Positions 15,312 to 23,322 are shown, counted from the stretch's first letter. The stretch: 27,506 bases of DNA from B4-G1 sp964393895 (GCA_964393895.1 CAYMWP010000054.1:1-27506); one strand, 5' to 3'. Numbers and translations: made by a program. The notes: generated from the sequence alone by a model not told the origin.

Positions 15312-16766
15312 ATGGATTCAGGTCTCATTGGTATAGCAGTCTTGGCAGCGGCAGGCATATTGTTCGTCTTCTTCGTGTTGCTCGCCCTGGCCGCGTCTCG
15401 CTACAAGAAGGTCGGTCCCAACCAGGTGCTGGTGATCTCGGGACTCAGACACGGCATCACCGACCCTCGCACGGGGAAGAAGGAAAAGGTTGGCTTTCGC
15501 GTTGTCAAGGGCGGCGGCGCGGTCGTCTTGCCTGTCGTCGAGCGGGTGGACGTACTGTCACTAGAGATCATGACGATTGACGTGCAGACGCCCGAAGTCT
15601 ACACTGAGCTGGGTGTGCCGGTGACGGTGGACGGCGTGGCGCAGGTCAAGATCAAGGGGGACGAGGTCTCTATCCGCACCGCCGCCGAGCAGTTTCTCTC
15701 CAAGAGCGCCGCCGAGGTCAAGACCGTCGCCCACGAGACGCTGGCCGGTCACCTGCGCGCCATCCTGGGCACAATGACGGTGGAGGACATCTACAAGGAC
15801 CGGGACGCCTTCGCCCAGCGGGTGCAAGAGGTCTCGGCAGTGGATATGGCCAACATGGGGCTGGAGATTGTCTCCTTCACCATCAAGGACATCCGTGACG
15901 ATCAGGGCTACCTGGATGCACTGGGGCAGGCTCGCACAGCCGAGGTCAAGCGAGACGCCGCTATCGGCCAGGCGATGGCGGCGCGAGATGCCACCATCAA
16001 GTCGGCCGAGGCGCGGCAAGAGGGAGAGACGGCCAAATTCCAAGCCGAAACAAAGATCGCCGCGGCGGATAAGGAATACTCGGTGCAAAAAGCGGCCTAC
16101 GAGACGGAGGTCAACCGGAAGAAGGCCGAAGCCGAGCTGTCCTACACCATCCAGCAGAACATTGAGAACCAAAAGGTCAAGGCCGAAGAAGTTCAGGTCG
16201 AAGTCATCGAGAAGCAGAAGCAGATCCAAGTACAGCAGCAAGAGGTACAGCGCAAGGAGCAGGAGCTAGAGGCGACGGTGCGCAAGCCGGCCGCGGCGGA
16301 GCAATACCGCATCGAGACACTGGCCAACGCTGAAAAGTTCCGCACCCAGACCGAGGCCGACGGTCAAGCTTCGGCGATCCGCGCCACCGGCGAGGCAGAG
16401 GCGGATGCCACCCGCGCTCGCGGTATCGCCGAGGCGGAGGTGATCCGGGCGCAGGGCATCGCCGAGGCGCAGGCCATGCAGCAAAAGGCCGAGGCCTGGC
16501 AAGAGTACAACCAGGCGGCCATCATCCAGCAGTTGATTGACAGCCTGCCCAAGGTGGCAGCGGCTATCGCGCAACCGCTGGCGCAGACCGAGCGCATCGT
16601 CATCATCGGCGGCGGCGACGGCGCGGGAGCCGCGCAGATCACGCGCGACATTGCCAACATCATCGCCCAGGTGCCGGAGACGGTCGAGGCGCTGACCGGC
16701 GTGGACGTGATTGATACGATCAAGAATCTGCCGGCGGTGAAGGGAGCGCCCCAGGAAGAAAAGTGA
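15312..16766 (+). CDS. Flotillin (SPFH/band 7 domain protein)
   Basis: A 484-residue scaffold protein for membrane microdomains, with an N-terminal membrane anchor (about 4-28), an SPFH domain (about 30-215) and a long Ala/Glu/Lys/Gln-rich coiled coil (about 215-410) with the flotillin-type repeats of EA-rich heptads (GEAEADATRARGIAEAEVIR region). A Gly-rich patch (GGGDGAGA) and a helical tail (VPETVEALTGVDVIDTI) complete the usual C-terminus. AAGGAGG stands before the ATG. It follows nfeD on the same transcript. A palindrome at 16808-16846 lies between it and the convergent SIS gene. Confidence 0.93.
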   Translation: MDSGLIGIAVLAAAGILFVFFVLLALAASRYKKVGPNQVLVISGLRHGITDPRTGKKEKVGFRVVKGGGAVVLPVVERVDVLSLEIMTIDVQTPEVYTELGVPVTVDGVAQVKIKGDEVSIRTAAEQFLSKSAAEVKTVAHETLAGHLRAILGTMTVEDIYKDRDAFAQRVQEVSAVDMANMGLEIVSFTIKDIRDDQGYLDALGQARTAEVKRDAAIGQAMAARDATIKSAEARQEGETAKFQAETKIAAADKEYSVQKAAYETEVNRKKAEAELSYTIQQNIENQKVKAEEVQVEVIEKQKQIQVQQQEVQRKEQELEATVRKPAAAEQYRIETLANAEKFRTQTEADGQASAIRATGEAEADATRARGIAEAEVIRAQGIAEAQAMQQKAEAWQEYNQAAIIQQLIDSLPKVAAAIAQPLAQTERIVIIGGGDGAGAAQITRDIANIIAQVPETVEALTGVDVIDTIKNLPAVKGAPQEEK

Positions 16767-16807
16767 GAGTTGGGTGGTAAACGTCCGGAGGGGAGCAACG
16801 TAATCGA

Positions 16808-16846
16808 GACCTCCGAGGTTGGTGTACGGTCACAACCTCGGAGGTC
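16808..16846. repeat. Palindrome of the ACCTCCGAGGT family between convergent genes
   Basis: Perfect 13-base arms GACCTCCGAGGTT (16808-16820) and AACCTCGGAGGTC (16834-16846) around a 13-base loop. It is placed to act as a bidirectional transcription end for flotillin and the SIS gene. The core ACCTCCGAGGT recurs at 22982-22996, 23562-23576 and 27417-27428. Confidence 0.7.
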
Positions 16847-16868
16847 AAATGCTTACGAGGGCTAACGG

Positions 16869-17906
16869 TCATTGGGTGAGTGTGATTTTGCTCAGCCCTC
16901 GCGGCGCTTCGGGGTCGTATCCCTTGGCGCGGGTCAGGTGGTAGCAGAACAACTGGGCGGGCACGATGCTCACCACAGGACTGAGCCATCCGGGGATGCC
17001 GCCCGGCAGGCGCAGCGAGGTGCGGCCCAGAGCCAACGCCTCTTCCTGGTCCGAGATGACCAACAACTCGGCCCGGTGTTGGCTGATCAGGCGGGATAAC
17101 AGGGCCAGCATGTCGGCATAGATTGCCCCACCCGGCGCAATTGCCAGTACGGGAAAGCCCGGCCCCACGATAGCGATGGGGCCGTGCCGGAAATCGGCCG
17201 AGGAATAAGGCTCGGCGACCACGTAGGTCAATTCCTTCAGTTTGAGCGACCACTCGAAGGCGGTGGCATAGTTGTAGCCGCGCCCCAGTACCACACACTG
17301 ATCCATATAACGGTAGCGCTCGGCCACGCGCTCGATAGCCGCGTCCAGCGCCAGGACTTGGGTCGCCCACTGCGGCGTGCGTTGTAGCGCAGCCAGGCGG
17401 TCGCCATCCTCGCTCAGAGCCGCCGAGAGCATCGCTATGGCCAGCAGTTGGGCCGTATAGGTCTTGGTGGCGGCCACGGCCTCTTCGACCCCCGCGCCGA
17501 TGTCAACGACGAACTCGGCGGCCTGGGCCAGCGGAGAACTGGGGGCGTTGGTGATGGCCAGGGTCGGGGTGGACTGGCGTCTTCCCTCGGTCAGCACGCC
17601 GACGATGTCGGGCGATTGGCCGGATTGGGAGACGCCCACGACCAGGGCGTTCTTCAGCGCGGGGGGCTTGTCGTAGATGCTAAAGAGCGAGGGGGCGGCC
17701 AGGGCCATGGGCAGCCGATTGAAAGCCCCCCACAGATATTTGGCGTACAGCCCGGCGTGGTCCGAGCTGCCCCGCGCGGCCAAAAAGACATAGTTCACCT
17801 CTCGCTGGCGGATGGCGCGAGCGATGCGTTTCACACTCTCCACCTGCGTATCTAACAGTCGCTGCCAGGTCTCTGGCTGCTCAAGTATGTCTTCTTTCAG
17901 TCCCAT
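16869..17906 (-). CDS. SIS-domain protein, GlmS isomerase-like (no amidotransferase domain)
   Basis: A 345-residue sugar-phosphate isomerase/deaminase-type protein with two SIS domains (about 30-165 and 195-330). It corresponds to the C-terminal half of glucosamine-fructose-6-phosphate aminotransferase: RGSSDHAG (45-52), SQSGQSPD (93-100), VGxGVEEAVAATKTYTAQ, E225 in KLKE, H241 in FRHGP and K340 in LSKITLTQ. These match the GlmS isomerase residues Glu488, His504 and Lys603. Without the glutaminase domain it is more likely a deaminase/isomerase using free ammonia, or acting on another amino-sugar phosphate. It directly follows the PIG-L deacetylase gene, which suggests an N-acetyl-amino-sugar deacetylation then deamination route. 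ATG 17906 is the family start; the Shine-Dalgarno is weak. The 32-bp palindrome separates it from PIG-L. Confidence 0.85.
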   Translation of the reverse strand: MGLKEDILEQPETWQRLLDTQVESVKRIARAIRQREVNYVFLAARGSSDHAGLYAKYLWGAFNRLPMALAAPSLFSIYDKPPALKNALVVGVSQSGQSPDIVGVLTEGRRQSTPTLAITNAPSSPLAQAAEFVVDIGAGVEEAVAATKTYTAQLLAIAMLSAALSEDGDRLAALQRTPQWATQVLALDAAIERVAERYRYMDQCVVLGRGYNYATAFEWSLKLKELTYVVAEPYSSADFRHGPIAIVGPGFPVLAIAPGGAIYADMLALLSRLISQHRAELLVISDQEEALALGRTSLRLPGGIPGWLSPVVSIVPAQLFCYHLTRAKGYDPEAPRGLSKITLTQ

Positions 17907-17922
17907 CGAAATCTCAAGATCA

Positions 17923-17954
17923 GACCCAAAGGGTTTCAGAAAATCCTTTGGGTC
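17923..17954. repeat. 32-bp REP-like palindrome, copy 2 (inside the end of the PIG-L gene)
   Basis: Reverse complement of copy 1 (1755-1786) with one change. Arms GACCCAAAGGGTTT and AAATCCTTTGGGTC flank the 4-base loop. It supplies the last codons (QRIF) and the stop codon of the PIG-L gene, so the palindrome is partly coding. Confidence 0.8.
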
Positions 17955-18805
17955 TCGAGTCGCGCCAGTCGCTCCGCCACGTCTTGGGCAAAGTGCTCTA
18001 TGAATTGTTGGACGTAGGTTGAGATGTCTTTGTTCGAGACTTGGATCAGCGGCGTGAGGTCCATCGCGAACGTCATCCCGGTGGCCGCGTCTGGGACGCG
18101 CGAGGCGTGGTAGGTCGCGTTGGCGCGTCGCCGGCCCAGTGCCGCCAGGTCGTACCGCTTCCCGCCGCAGATTTGGGAATCGAACACCCCCAGCAGCGCC
18201 GCCTGGAGGTGCTCGCGGGCGGAGCAATCAAAGACCACCTTGTCCTCGTCCACCATCCAGTCGAGGTCGCGCCAGACCTCGCAGCCGTACAAGCGTCGCG
18301 GGCGCGCCGCCGGAGGGAGACGGCGCAGCGCCTCGATCACTCTGAGCGCCACGGCCACGTGGGTGTCGTGCTTGTCGGCCAGGTTGTGTGTGTACACCAC
18401 GTTGGGTTGGGCGGCTCTCAGCAGCGCCTCGATGTCTTTTACGGGGGCCGCGTTAGCCCCGTCCTTCACGACCGAGCTGGGGTAATCGAGCAAAACCTGC
18501 GCCGCGTACTCGCCCACCAGCGCCGCCTTTTTCTGTTCTTGGCGCCGCACGGCCCGCAGCTCCTCGTCGGTGTGATGCCGGTACGCGCCATCCCGCGGCG
18601 AACCGCCGCCGTCGGTGACGATGACCCCACAGAACCACTCATCGTCCCGACGGAAGCAGTTCAGGATGCCATCACAGGCCATGATCTCGACGTCGTCTTG
18701 ATGGGCGCCGATCGCCACGCGCGTGACGCGGGCCAGGGCCTCCTCGGCGGAAATTCCGTCGGGGACAAAGATCTCTGCCGTGTCGAGGTTGAATTTTATG
18801 CTCAT
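17936..18805 (-). CDS. PIG-L family (LmbE-like) N-acetylglucosamine deacetylase
   Basis: A zinc-dependent deacetylase of 289 residues acting on N-acetylglucosaminyl substrates. The metal site is visible as A34-H35-Q-D37-D38-V-E40 (family PHxDDxE-like) and K145-H146-D-T-H149. Family features HHTDEELRAVRRQE (77-90) and a C-terminal GVFDSQI segment are present. ATG 18805 lies two bases after the stop of the upstream zinc-ribbon gene (18808-18810), so coupled translation is likely; a TTG at 18811 would overlap it. The final residues QRIF and the stop codon come from a 32-bp palindrome, so the original C-terminus may have been replaced. The SIS gene follows. The substrate could be a GlcNAc-lipid, a GlcNAc-inositol type compound (as in mycothiol or bacillithiol synthesis) or a free sugar. 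Confidence 0.86.
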   Translation of the reverse strand: MSIKFNLDTAEIFVPDGISAEEALARVTRVAIGAHQDDVEIMACDGILNCFRRDDEWFCGVIVTDGGGSPRDGAYRHHTDEELRAVRRQEQKKAALVGEYAAQVLLDYPSSVVKDGANAAPVKDIEALLRAAQPNVVYTHNLADKHDTHVAVALRVIEALRRLPPAARPRRLYGCEVWRDLDWMVDEDKVVFDCSAREHLQAALLGVFDSQICGGKRYDLAALGRRRANATYHASRVPDAATGMTFAMDLTPLIQVSNKDISTYVQQFIEHFAQDVAERLARLETQRIF

Positions 18806-18807
18806 GC

Positions 18808-20580
18808 TCAAGGGATGTAGATGAAAACCGTGCTCCGCCCCAGGCCCTCCTGGGGGTCGGTGATGGAGAAACCCATCCCTATCGCCTCGACCGGCTCCAG
18901 GAAGGGCCGGACTTGTGCGTCAAAGTCCTGCCTGTCGTAATCCGACATGGTGTCGTAGGCGAGCTGCCACGTCGCCTCGACGTTGACGTAAAAGTACCCG
19001 CCGGTGTCGCGGGGCAGATGGGACTGTACCTGTTTGAACACCGCGTCGTTGACGATGGGTGAGATGGAATCGTCCACGGCCACCTCCAGGGCGTCCTCCA
19101 TGAAGCCTATGACCAGGTGTGCGTCGGTGAACCCATATCCCATCATGATTTCCTCGGTGTATGAATCCCGGATGACGCGCATGGCGACGCCGCCGATCTC
19201 GCCTTCCTCGAACTCGAGGTAGAGTATGTCTGCCATAATCGCGGCGAGACCGCTCATCGTCTCCTCGGCCTCCTGCTGGGCTTTAACCTCAAAGACGGCG
19301 AACCCGCCGACCGGGCTGGTTGCCCCTCCGCTCTCGACCAAGGCGATGGCAAGCTCTCCTGTTGCCCAGGCGAATAACTCCTCGTCCAGTCTCAGGCCGA
19401 ACGAATCCCCCAGGTCATCCAGTTGCTTTTCGATGTCGGGGTTTTCCTTCAGGGTGGTGAGGTAGTTTCTCCAGGCGGCGGCCATGTCCTGGCCGGAGGC
19501 GAACGCCAGGGCGTCGCTGGGAACGCGCTGCAAGATGTGCCCGGCGCTGGCCCGGGCGCCGAAACTCTCCCGCGTCTCGGGGGATAGCGCGTCGGGGTCA
19601 AAGGTCACGACAAAGTCCATCTGGACGCCTTTCGTGTCCAGGCTGACGGACATCCCCATAGCCTGGAACGCCTCGAGTTGCCCGGCGGCCTCCGGGGGCA
19701 GTTCGACCCCGCTGTCTCGCAGCAGGGCATCCATCATACCCTGCATGTCGTAGAACATGAGGGCCACCGCCTCCTCCGGCAGCGCGTCCACCAGGCGGGT
19801 ATAGGTCTCGTTCTTTGCCAGCGACTCGGCGTCGCCCCGGGCCACGTCAATGACGTTTTTCATAGTGGATGCACCCGTCGCCAGGATCACAAAGTCGTTC
19901 ACGGTGCCAAAGAGCGCGGGCGTTTCCCACTCGGACTTTGTTTCCTGAACATAGTAAGTGACGCCGTTGTAGGTCGCTTCGCTGACGACGTAGCCATCAC
20001 TCACCAGGTACTGGCGCAGCTTTTCCAGAAAGGCGTCCGAGTCTCGGCGATCTCTGGTGGCGACTGCGAGCACTATCTCGGGATCCTGCCCTTCCATCGC
20101 GGCCTCGAGATTGGGGATGGCGAGGGCGACTTCTTGCCCTAACCAGGGCTTGATGTCGGACTCGAACGTGATTCCCGACTCTGCTTCCATTTCGGCTAAA
20201 AAGTCGTCCAGGGCCTCCCGTACCTCGGGGATGTCGCCGTAGACGTCGGATAGGTGCTTGAAGCCGGCCAGGTTCTCGACGGAGGGGTTGACCGAGGCCA
20301 GGAATCCGGTATCGGCGGGCACGATCTTGGAAGCGCTCCACTTGGGGCCAAAGAGGGGCAGGAACGAGAGAACGTCCGTGTATTTAGCCAGGAGGACGGC
20401 GGCGATCAGGCAGATGCAGCACAGGATGACCACGCCTGCAACAGCGCCAACGATCAACGGCGTCTTGGACTTTTGCGGGCCGGACGCAGGCTGCGGGGCC
20501 GGGGTCAACGGCGTCCCACATTCGCGGCAGAAACTGGCGTCATCGCGGTTCTCTACTCCACATTTAGAACAGGTAATCAT
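18808..20580 (-). CDS. Zinc-ribbon, membrane-anchored DUF3352 protein
   Basis: A 590-residue protein. An N-terminal zinc ribbon (C4, C7, C18, C21) is followed by a Pro-rich spacer, one transmembrane helix (about 41-66) and a large extracytoplasmic domain of the DUF3352 type (IVPADTGFLASVNP, later PSDALAFASG repeated in two halves). The protein puts the zinc ribbon in the cytoplasm and the large domain outside. Function is unknown for the family. AAAGGAG stands eight bases before the ATG. It is followed by the PIG-L gene, whose start lies two bases past its stop, so these are one transcript. The sequence has no catalytic motif I recognise, and the duplicated PADT/PSDA segment suggests an internal repeat. 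Confidence 0.78.
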   Translation of the reverse strand: MITCSKCGVENRDDASFCRECGTPLTPAPQPASGPQKSKTPLIVGAVAGVVILCCICLIAAVLLAKYTDVLSFLPLFGPKWSASKIVPADTGFLASVNPSVENLAGFKHLSDVYGDIPEVREALDDFLAEMEAESGITFESDIKPWLGQEVALAIPNLEAAMEGQDPEIVLAVATRDRRDSDAFLEKLRQYLVSDGYVVSEATYNGVTYYVQETKSEWETPALFGTVNDFVILATGASTMKNVIDVARGDAESLAKNETYTRLVDALPEEAVALMFYDMQGMMDALLRDSGVELPPEAAGQLEAFQAMGMSVSLDTKGVQMDFVVTFDPDALSPETRESFGARASAGHILQRVPSDALAFASGQDMAAAWRNYLTTLKENPDIEKQLDDLGDSFGLRLDEELFAWATGELAIALVESGGATSPVGGFAVFEVKAQQEAEETMSGLAAIMADILYLEFEEGEIGGVAMRVIRDSYTEEIMMGYGFTDAHLVIGFMEDALEVAVDDSISPIVNDAVFKQVQSHLPRDTGGYFYVNVEATWQLAYDTMSDYDRQDFDAQVRPFLEPVEAIGMGFSITDPQEGLGRSTVFIYIP

Positions 20581-20601
20581 TGGAATACTCCTTTCATCTA
20601 G

Positions 20602-20646
20602 GGCGGGTTTTATGCCCGCCGCCTGGGAGCAGGTGTGGGAACCTGC
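20602..20646. repeat. Two palindromes over the end of the MFS gene
   Basis: GGCGGG/CCCGCC (20602-20607/20615-20620) and GCAGGT/ACCTGC (20629-20634/20641-20646). The stop of the MFS gene (20610-20612) falls in the loop of the first and the second lies inside its last codons. They could end transcription before the DUF3352 gene, but no T-tract is seen. Confidence 0.55.
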
Positions 20647-22157
20647 CCTATTACTGACTGCCGGTCCCGGAGCAAGAGCGCCGCCAGTACGGTCAGCAAC
20701 AACACTCCACCGGCCACCAGGAAAGTCTCATCCAACACCTGGGCCGTGAGATCCAGGATGACGGAGCCAAGCTCGGTGACGCTGTAGCCGCTGGAGAGAT
20801 GCTCGAATCGCTTTAGCCCCCAGGCGGTCAGCGACGACAATCCCACGCTCATCCCGATGAGCCGCAGGATGACGACCAGGCCGGAGGCCACGCCTCGCTG
20901 GTTCTCGCCGGCGGCGTCAATGACGGCCGTGCTCAACGGCGCTGTCACCAACCCAAATCCCAGGCCGGTAAGCGCCAGGTGTACGGCCATGGGGCCATAT
21001 TGCGCGTCCGGCGCCCAGGTTGACATCAGCCCCAAGCCCGAGGCGCCGACCAACAGCCCCAGTATCGTCGGCGCGCGGTAGCCGAGTTTGTGGCACAGCC
21101 AACCGCCCAGCAGTGCGCTCAGGGACATGGCGCCCGTCATCGCCGCCAGCACCTGCCCGCTGCGCACCGCTGCCAGGCGCACCATCTCGTCCACGCTGCT
21201 CCCTGCGGCGAGGATGGTGTTGATGAACAGGGGCACATCCACCATGGCGATGATGAGTGTAAAGCCCACCATAAAGTTGATGGCGCAGGCGACGGCAAAA
21301 TTGGGCCGCCGGAGCATGTTCAGTTCGACCAGCGGGTGTGCGGTGCGCCGCTCGAGGAGCAGGAACAGCCCCAAGAGCAACGCGGCCAGTCCCAACAAGG
21401 GCAGAGCGATCCGCGTGGCCGGGGGCGGCGCGGTGAAATCGAACGACGGGCCGGTGGCCGCCCGTCCGCCGCTGTAGGAGAGCGCGCCGTTCAGCGCGGC
21501 CAGTCCGGCCATCAGCAGCAACGCGCCCGGAATATCCAACGTCACCTGTTTTTTGGGTTGAGGCAGGTCGCGCAGCGCCCAATAGGCGGTCGCCGCGGCC
21601 AGGATGCTGGCGGGAATGTTGATGTAGAACTGCCAGCGCCAGTCGAGATAGCGCACCAGGAACGCGCCGTACAGCGGTCCAAAGATCCAGCCGGCCGTGT
21701 CCACGGCGACCAGCACCCCCATAGCCAGCGGACGGCGCTCGTCGAGAAAGACGTCGCCCACGATGGCCATGGCTACCGGCACCATCGCCCCGCCTCCCAG
21801 AGCTTGCACGGCCCGAAAGGCGATGAGCCAGGGCAGGCTTTCGACCAGCGGCACGAAGAGCGATCCCAGGGCAAAGAGCGCCAGGCTGACCAGGTAGACC
21901 TTCCAGCGGCCGTAAATATCGGATACGCGCCCCATAAAGGGCATAGTGACGATGTAGGCGATCAGGTAGGCGCTGACGATCCAGGCCGCGTCGTCCAGCC
22001 CGGTGGGCACGGGAATCTCAAAGTCCACGATCATTTGCGGCAGCAGCGTGGATACTACCGTCAGGTCATCGGCGGCGACGAACACGCCAAACGAGACCAG
22101 GAGCAGGGCAAGGTAGGGGCGGCGTTGGGCGATTGCCTGATGAGACAAGTCAGTCAT
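20610..22157 (-). CDS. 14-TM MFS transporter of the DHA2/EmrB type
   Basis: A 515-residue major-facilitator exporter with about 14 hydrophobic segments. Motif A GRVSDIYGRWKVY (after the second helix), motif C-like GWIFGPLYGAFLVRYLDWRW and a long hydrophilic loop after helix 6-7 region fit the EmrB/QacA branch. An acidic pair in helix 1 (ADDLTV) is noteworthy. The gene begins three bases after the stop of the LprG-like lipoprotein gene. This order recalls the lprG-p55 (Rv1410c) operon of mycobacteria, where the pair moves lipids such as triacylglycerol and affects drug tolerance; that is inference from arrangement. The last residues (VPTPAPRRRA) are encoded by palindromic DNA. Confidence 0.86.
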   Translation of the reverse strand: MTDLSHQAIAQRRPYLALLLVSFGVFVAADDLTVVSTLLPQMIVDFEIPVPTGLDDAAWIVSAYLIAYIVTMPFMGRVSDIYGRWKVYLVSLALFALGSLFVPLVESLPWLIAFRAVQALGGGAMVPVAMAIVGDVFLDERRPLAMGVLVAVDTAGWIFGPLYGAFLVRYLDWRWQFYINIPASILAAATAYWALRDLPQPKKQVTLDIPGALLLMAGLAALNGALSYSGGRAATGPSFDFTAPPPATRIALPLLGLAALLLGLFLLLERRTAHPLVELNMLRRPNFAVACAINFMVGFTLIIAMVDVPLFINTILAAGSSVDEMVRLAAVRSGQVLAAMTGAMSLSALLGGWLCHKLGYRAPTILGLLVGASGLGLMSTWAPDAQYGPMAVHLALTGLGFGLVTAPLSTAVIDAAGENQRGVASGLVVILRLIGMSVGLSSLTAWGLKRFEHLSSGYSVTELGSVILDLTAQVLDETFLVAGGVLLLTVLAALLLRDRQSVIGQVPTPAPRRRA

Positions 22158-22160
22158 TCC

Positions 22161-22871
22161 TCACTGTATCGGCGGCGGCTTGATCTCTACCGGGTCGTCG
22201 AAGGCGGAAAATTGGATCGACCAATTGGTCGGTTCGTCTGGGTCGCTATCCAGTTCCACGATCGTGATGCGGCGCACGTAGCCATCTTTCCGGCCCACCC
22301 AGATATCCACGCTCACTTCTCCCGAGGTGACCATGCCAGAGGTGAGCGGGGCGAGTCGCTGGCCGGGCAACTGCCCGTGCAGGATGTAGTGTTCTGGGTC
22401 ATCAGCCTCTTCGTCCGCGCCAAATGTCCAAGTCGTCTCTTGGAGCAGAGCTTTGATGCCGTATTCGGGATCGAACAATAGGGTCGGGTCAAAGTACCAG
22501 CCATAGTTCGGCGGCAGCTTTTCCCACTGTTGGTTGAGAGGGTTGGTTACATATTGCTCCTCTCCCAAGCCGATGATGCCCACCTCGGATACGACGCCCA
22601 GGGAGTAGACTTTGACGAGGGCGCGCACCCGGTCGGGGCGCACCACGTCTCCCTCGGCCCGCTTCAATGCCATCGTCGGGGGGTCGTCCAGGTAGGCCAG
22701 TTGGCCCGAGATCTCGATGACAAAGTGAAGCGAATGGGTGGCGAGCATCCGCTCTCCGGCCCGTACAGCGACCTGGCCCGGCAACGGGGTGGGCGTTAGG
22801 TCCGGGCCGAGCAGTCCGCACCCGGCGACCAGAAGGCTCATTGCTAAGAGCGATAGGCTGGCGTGTTTCAT
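22161..22871 (-). CDS. LppX/LprAFG-type lipoprotein
   Basis: A 236-residue lipoprotein. The signal peptide ends in a lipobox LVAGC with Cys18 lipidated. The mature part follows the LppX_LprAFG pattern: THSLHFVIEISGQ, then RVRALVKVYSLG, LLFDPEYGIKALL, and WVGRKDGYVRRITI with FDDPVEIKPPP at the end. This half-barrel fold carries lipids in mycobacteria. The MFS gene starts three bases later, so both are one unit. ATG 22871 is within a 19-bp direct repeat whose second copy is at 23025-23043, and no Shine-Dalgarno is visible. An upstream ATG-less extension lacks the signal peptide and was rejected. Confidence 0.82.
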   Translation of the reverse strand: MKHASLSLLAMSLLVAGCGLLGPDLTPTPLPGQVAVRAGERMLATHSLHFVIEISGQLAYLDDPPTMALKRAEGDVVRPDRVRALVKVYSLGVVSEVGIIGLGEEQYVTNPLNQQWEKLPPNYGWYFDPTLLFDPEYGIKALLQETTWTFGADEEADDPEHYILHGQLPGQRLAPLTSGMVTSGEVSVDIWVGRKDGYVRRITIVELDSDPDEPTNWSIQFSAFDDPVEIKPPPIQ

Positions 22872-22890
22872 TTCGATGGGTTTCAAACAA

Positions 22891-22917
22891 GTTGGGCAAG
22901 ACCTTGGAGGTCTAATG
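22891..22917 (+). repeat. 27-bp repeat, left copy of an inverted pair
   Basis: Inverted relative to 23558-23584, matching at 24 of 27 positions (GTTGGGCAAGACC...). It includes a variant of the AGACCTCCGAGGTCT palindrome. Confidence 0.65.
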
Positions 22918-22996
22918 AGATGTGTTTTCAGGCTCAAAAACTGCCCAAATCAGCGGTTTTGGGCGAGCACAAGCTCGGCAGAGACCTCCGAGGTCT
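22899..22996 (-). repeat. Series of four short hairpins upstream of the lipoprotein gene
   Basis: Four adjoining hairpins: AGACCTT/GAGGTCT (22899-22913), GCCCAAA/TTTGGGC (22943-22949/22958-22964), CGAGC/GCTCG (22964-22968/22973-22977) and AGACCTC/GAGGTCT (22982-22996). On the minus strand they would lie in the leader of the lipoprotein-MFS transcript if it starts upstream. No known riboswitch is recognised. Confidence 0.5.
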
Positions 22997-23008
22997 AGGG
23001 TCTCTACT

Positions 23009-23043
23009 GAAATGAAACACATCCGTTTCATTTCGATGGGTTT
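23009..23043. repeat. 10-bp inverted repeat and 19-bp copy of the lipoprotein start region
   Basis: GAAATGAAAC (23009-23018) and GTTTCATTTC (23025-23034) form perfect arms with a 6-base loop. Positions 23025-23043 repeat, in the same orientation, 22865-22883, which includes the ATG of the lipoprotein gene. Confidence 0.7.
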
Positions 23044-23093
23044 TACAGATCAAAGGCGCTTTGTAGCGCCGGCGTGCCCTGGCATCCGGCGCA

Positions 23094-23280
23094 TCAGTTG
23101 GGCAACGGGCAAATAGTTGCTATGAAAGCGCGCGTACAGTATTGGGCCAAAGCTGCGCCGGTCATGCCAAAGCCAATGATGTCCAGCGTGTTGCCGCTGC
23201 GCCGCCGTTCGTTGTACAGATCGGCGACCAGGGCTGCCAGCGCGCCCGCGAATCCGTTCACTGGATTATAGCCCAATTGA
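23094..23280 (-). pseudogene. Possible coding remnant resembling an alpha/beta-hydrolase elbow
   Basis: The minus-strand frame over this stretch reads like protein: NPVNGFAGALAALVADLYNE, then TLDIIGFGMTGAALAQYC, and ends in a stop at 23094. The TLDIIGFGMTGAA part looks like a nucleophile elbow (G-x-S-x-G) with Gly in place of Ser. Upstream the frame runs into a palindrome-rich segment and shows no start. It may be a decayed fragment or chance similarity. Confidence 0.2.
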
Positions 23281-23322
23281 GGCGCATACACAAATGAGCT
23301 ATGCCAGATCCTAGATGGTTCT

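Noticed and set aside
21090..22481. 463-codon plus-strand frame opposite the MFS and lipoprotein genes
   Set aside because: No domain and Gln/His/Arg-rich composition; the minus-strand genes are well supported.
22912..23031. 39-residue frame from the duplicated ATG upstream of the lipoprotein gene
   Set aside because: No ribosome site and a palindromic middle; kept only as a note in the findings.
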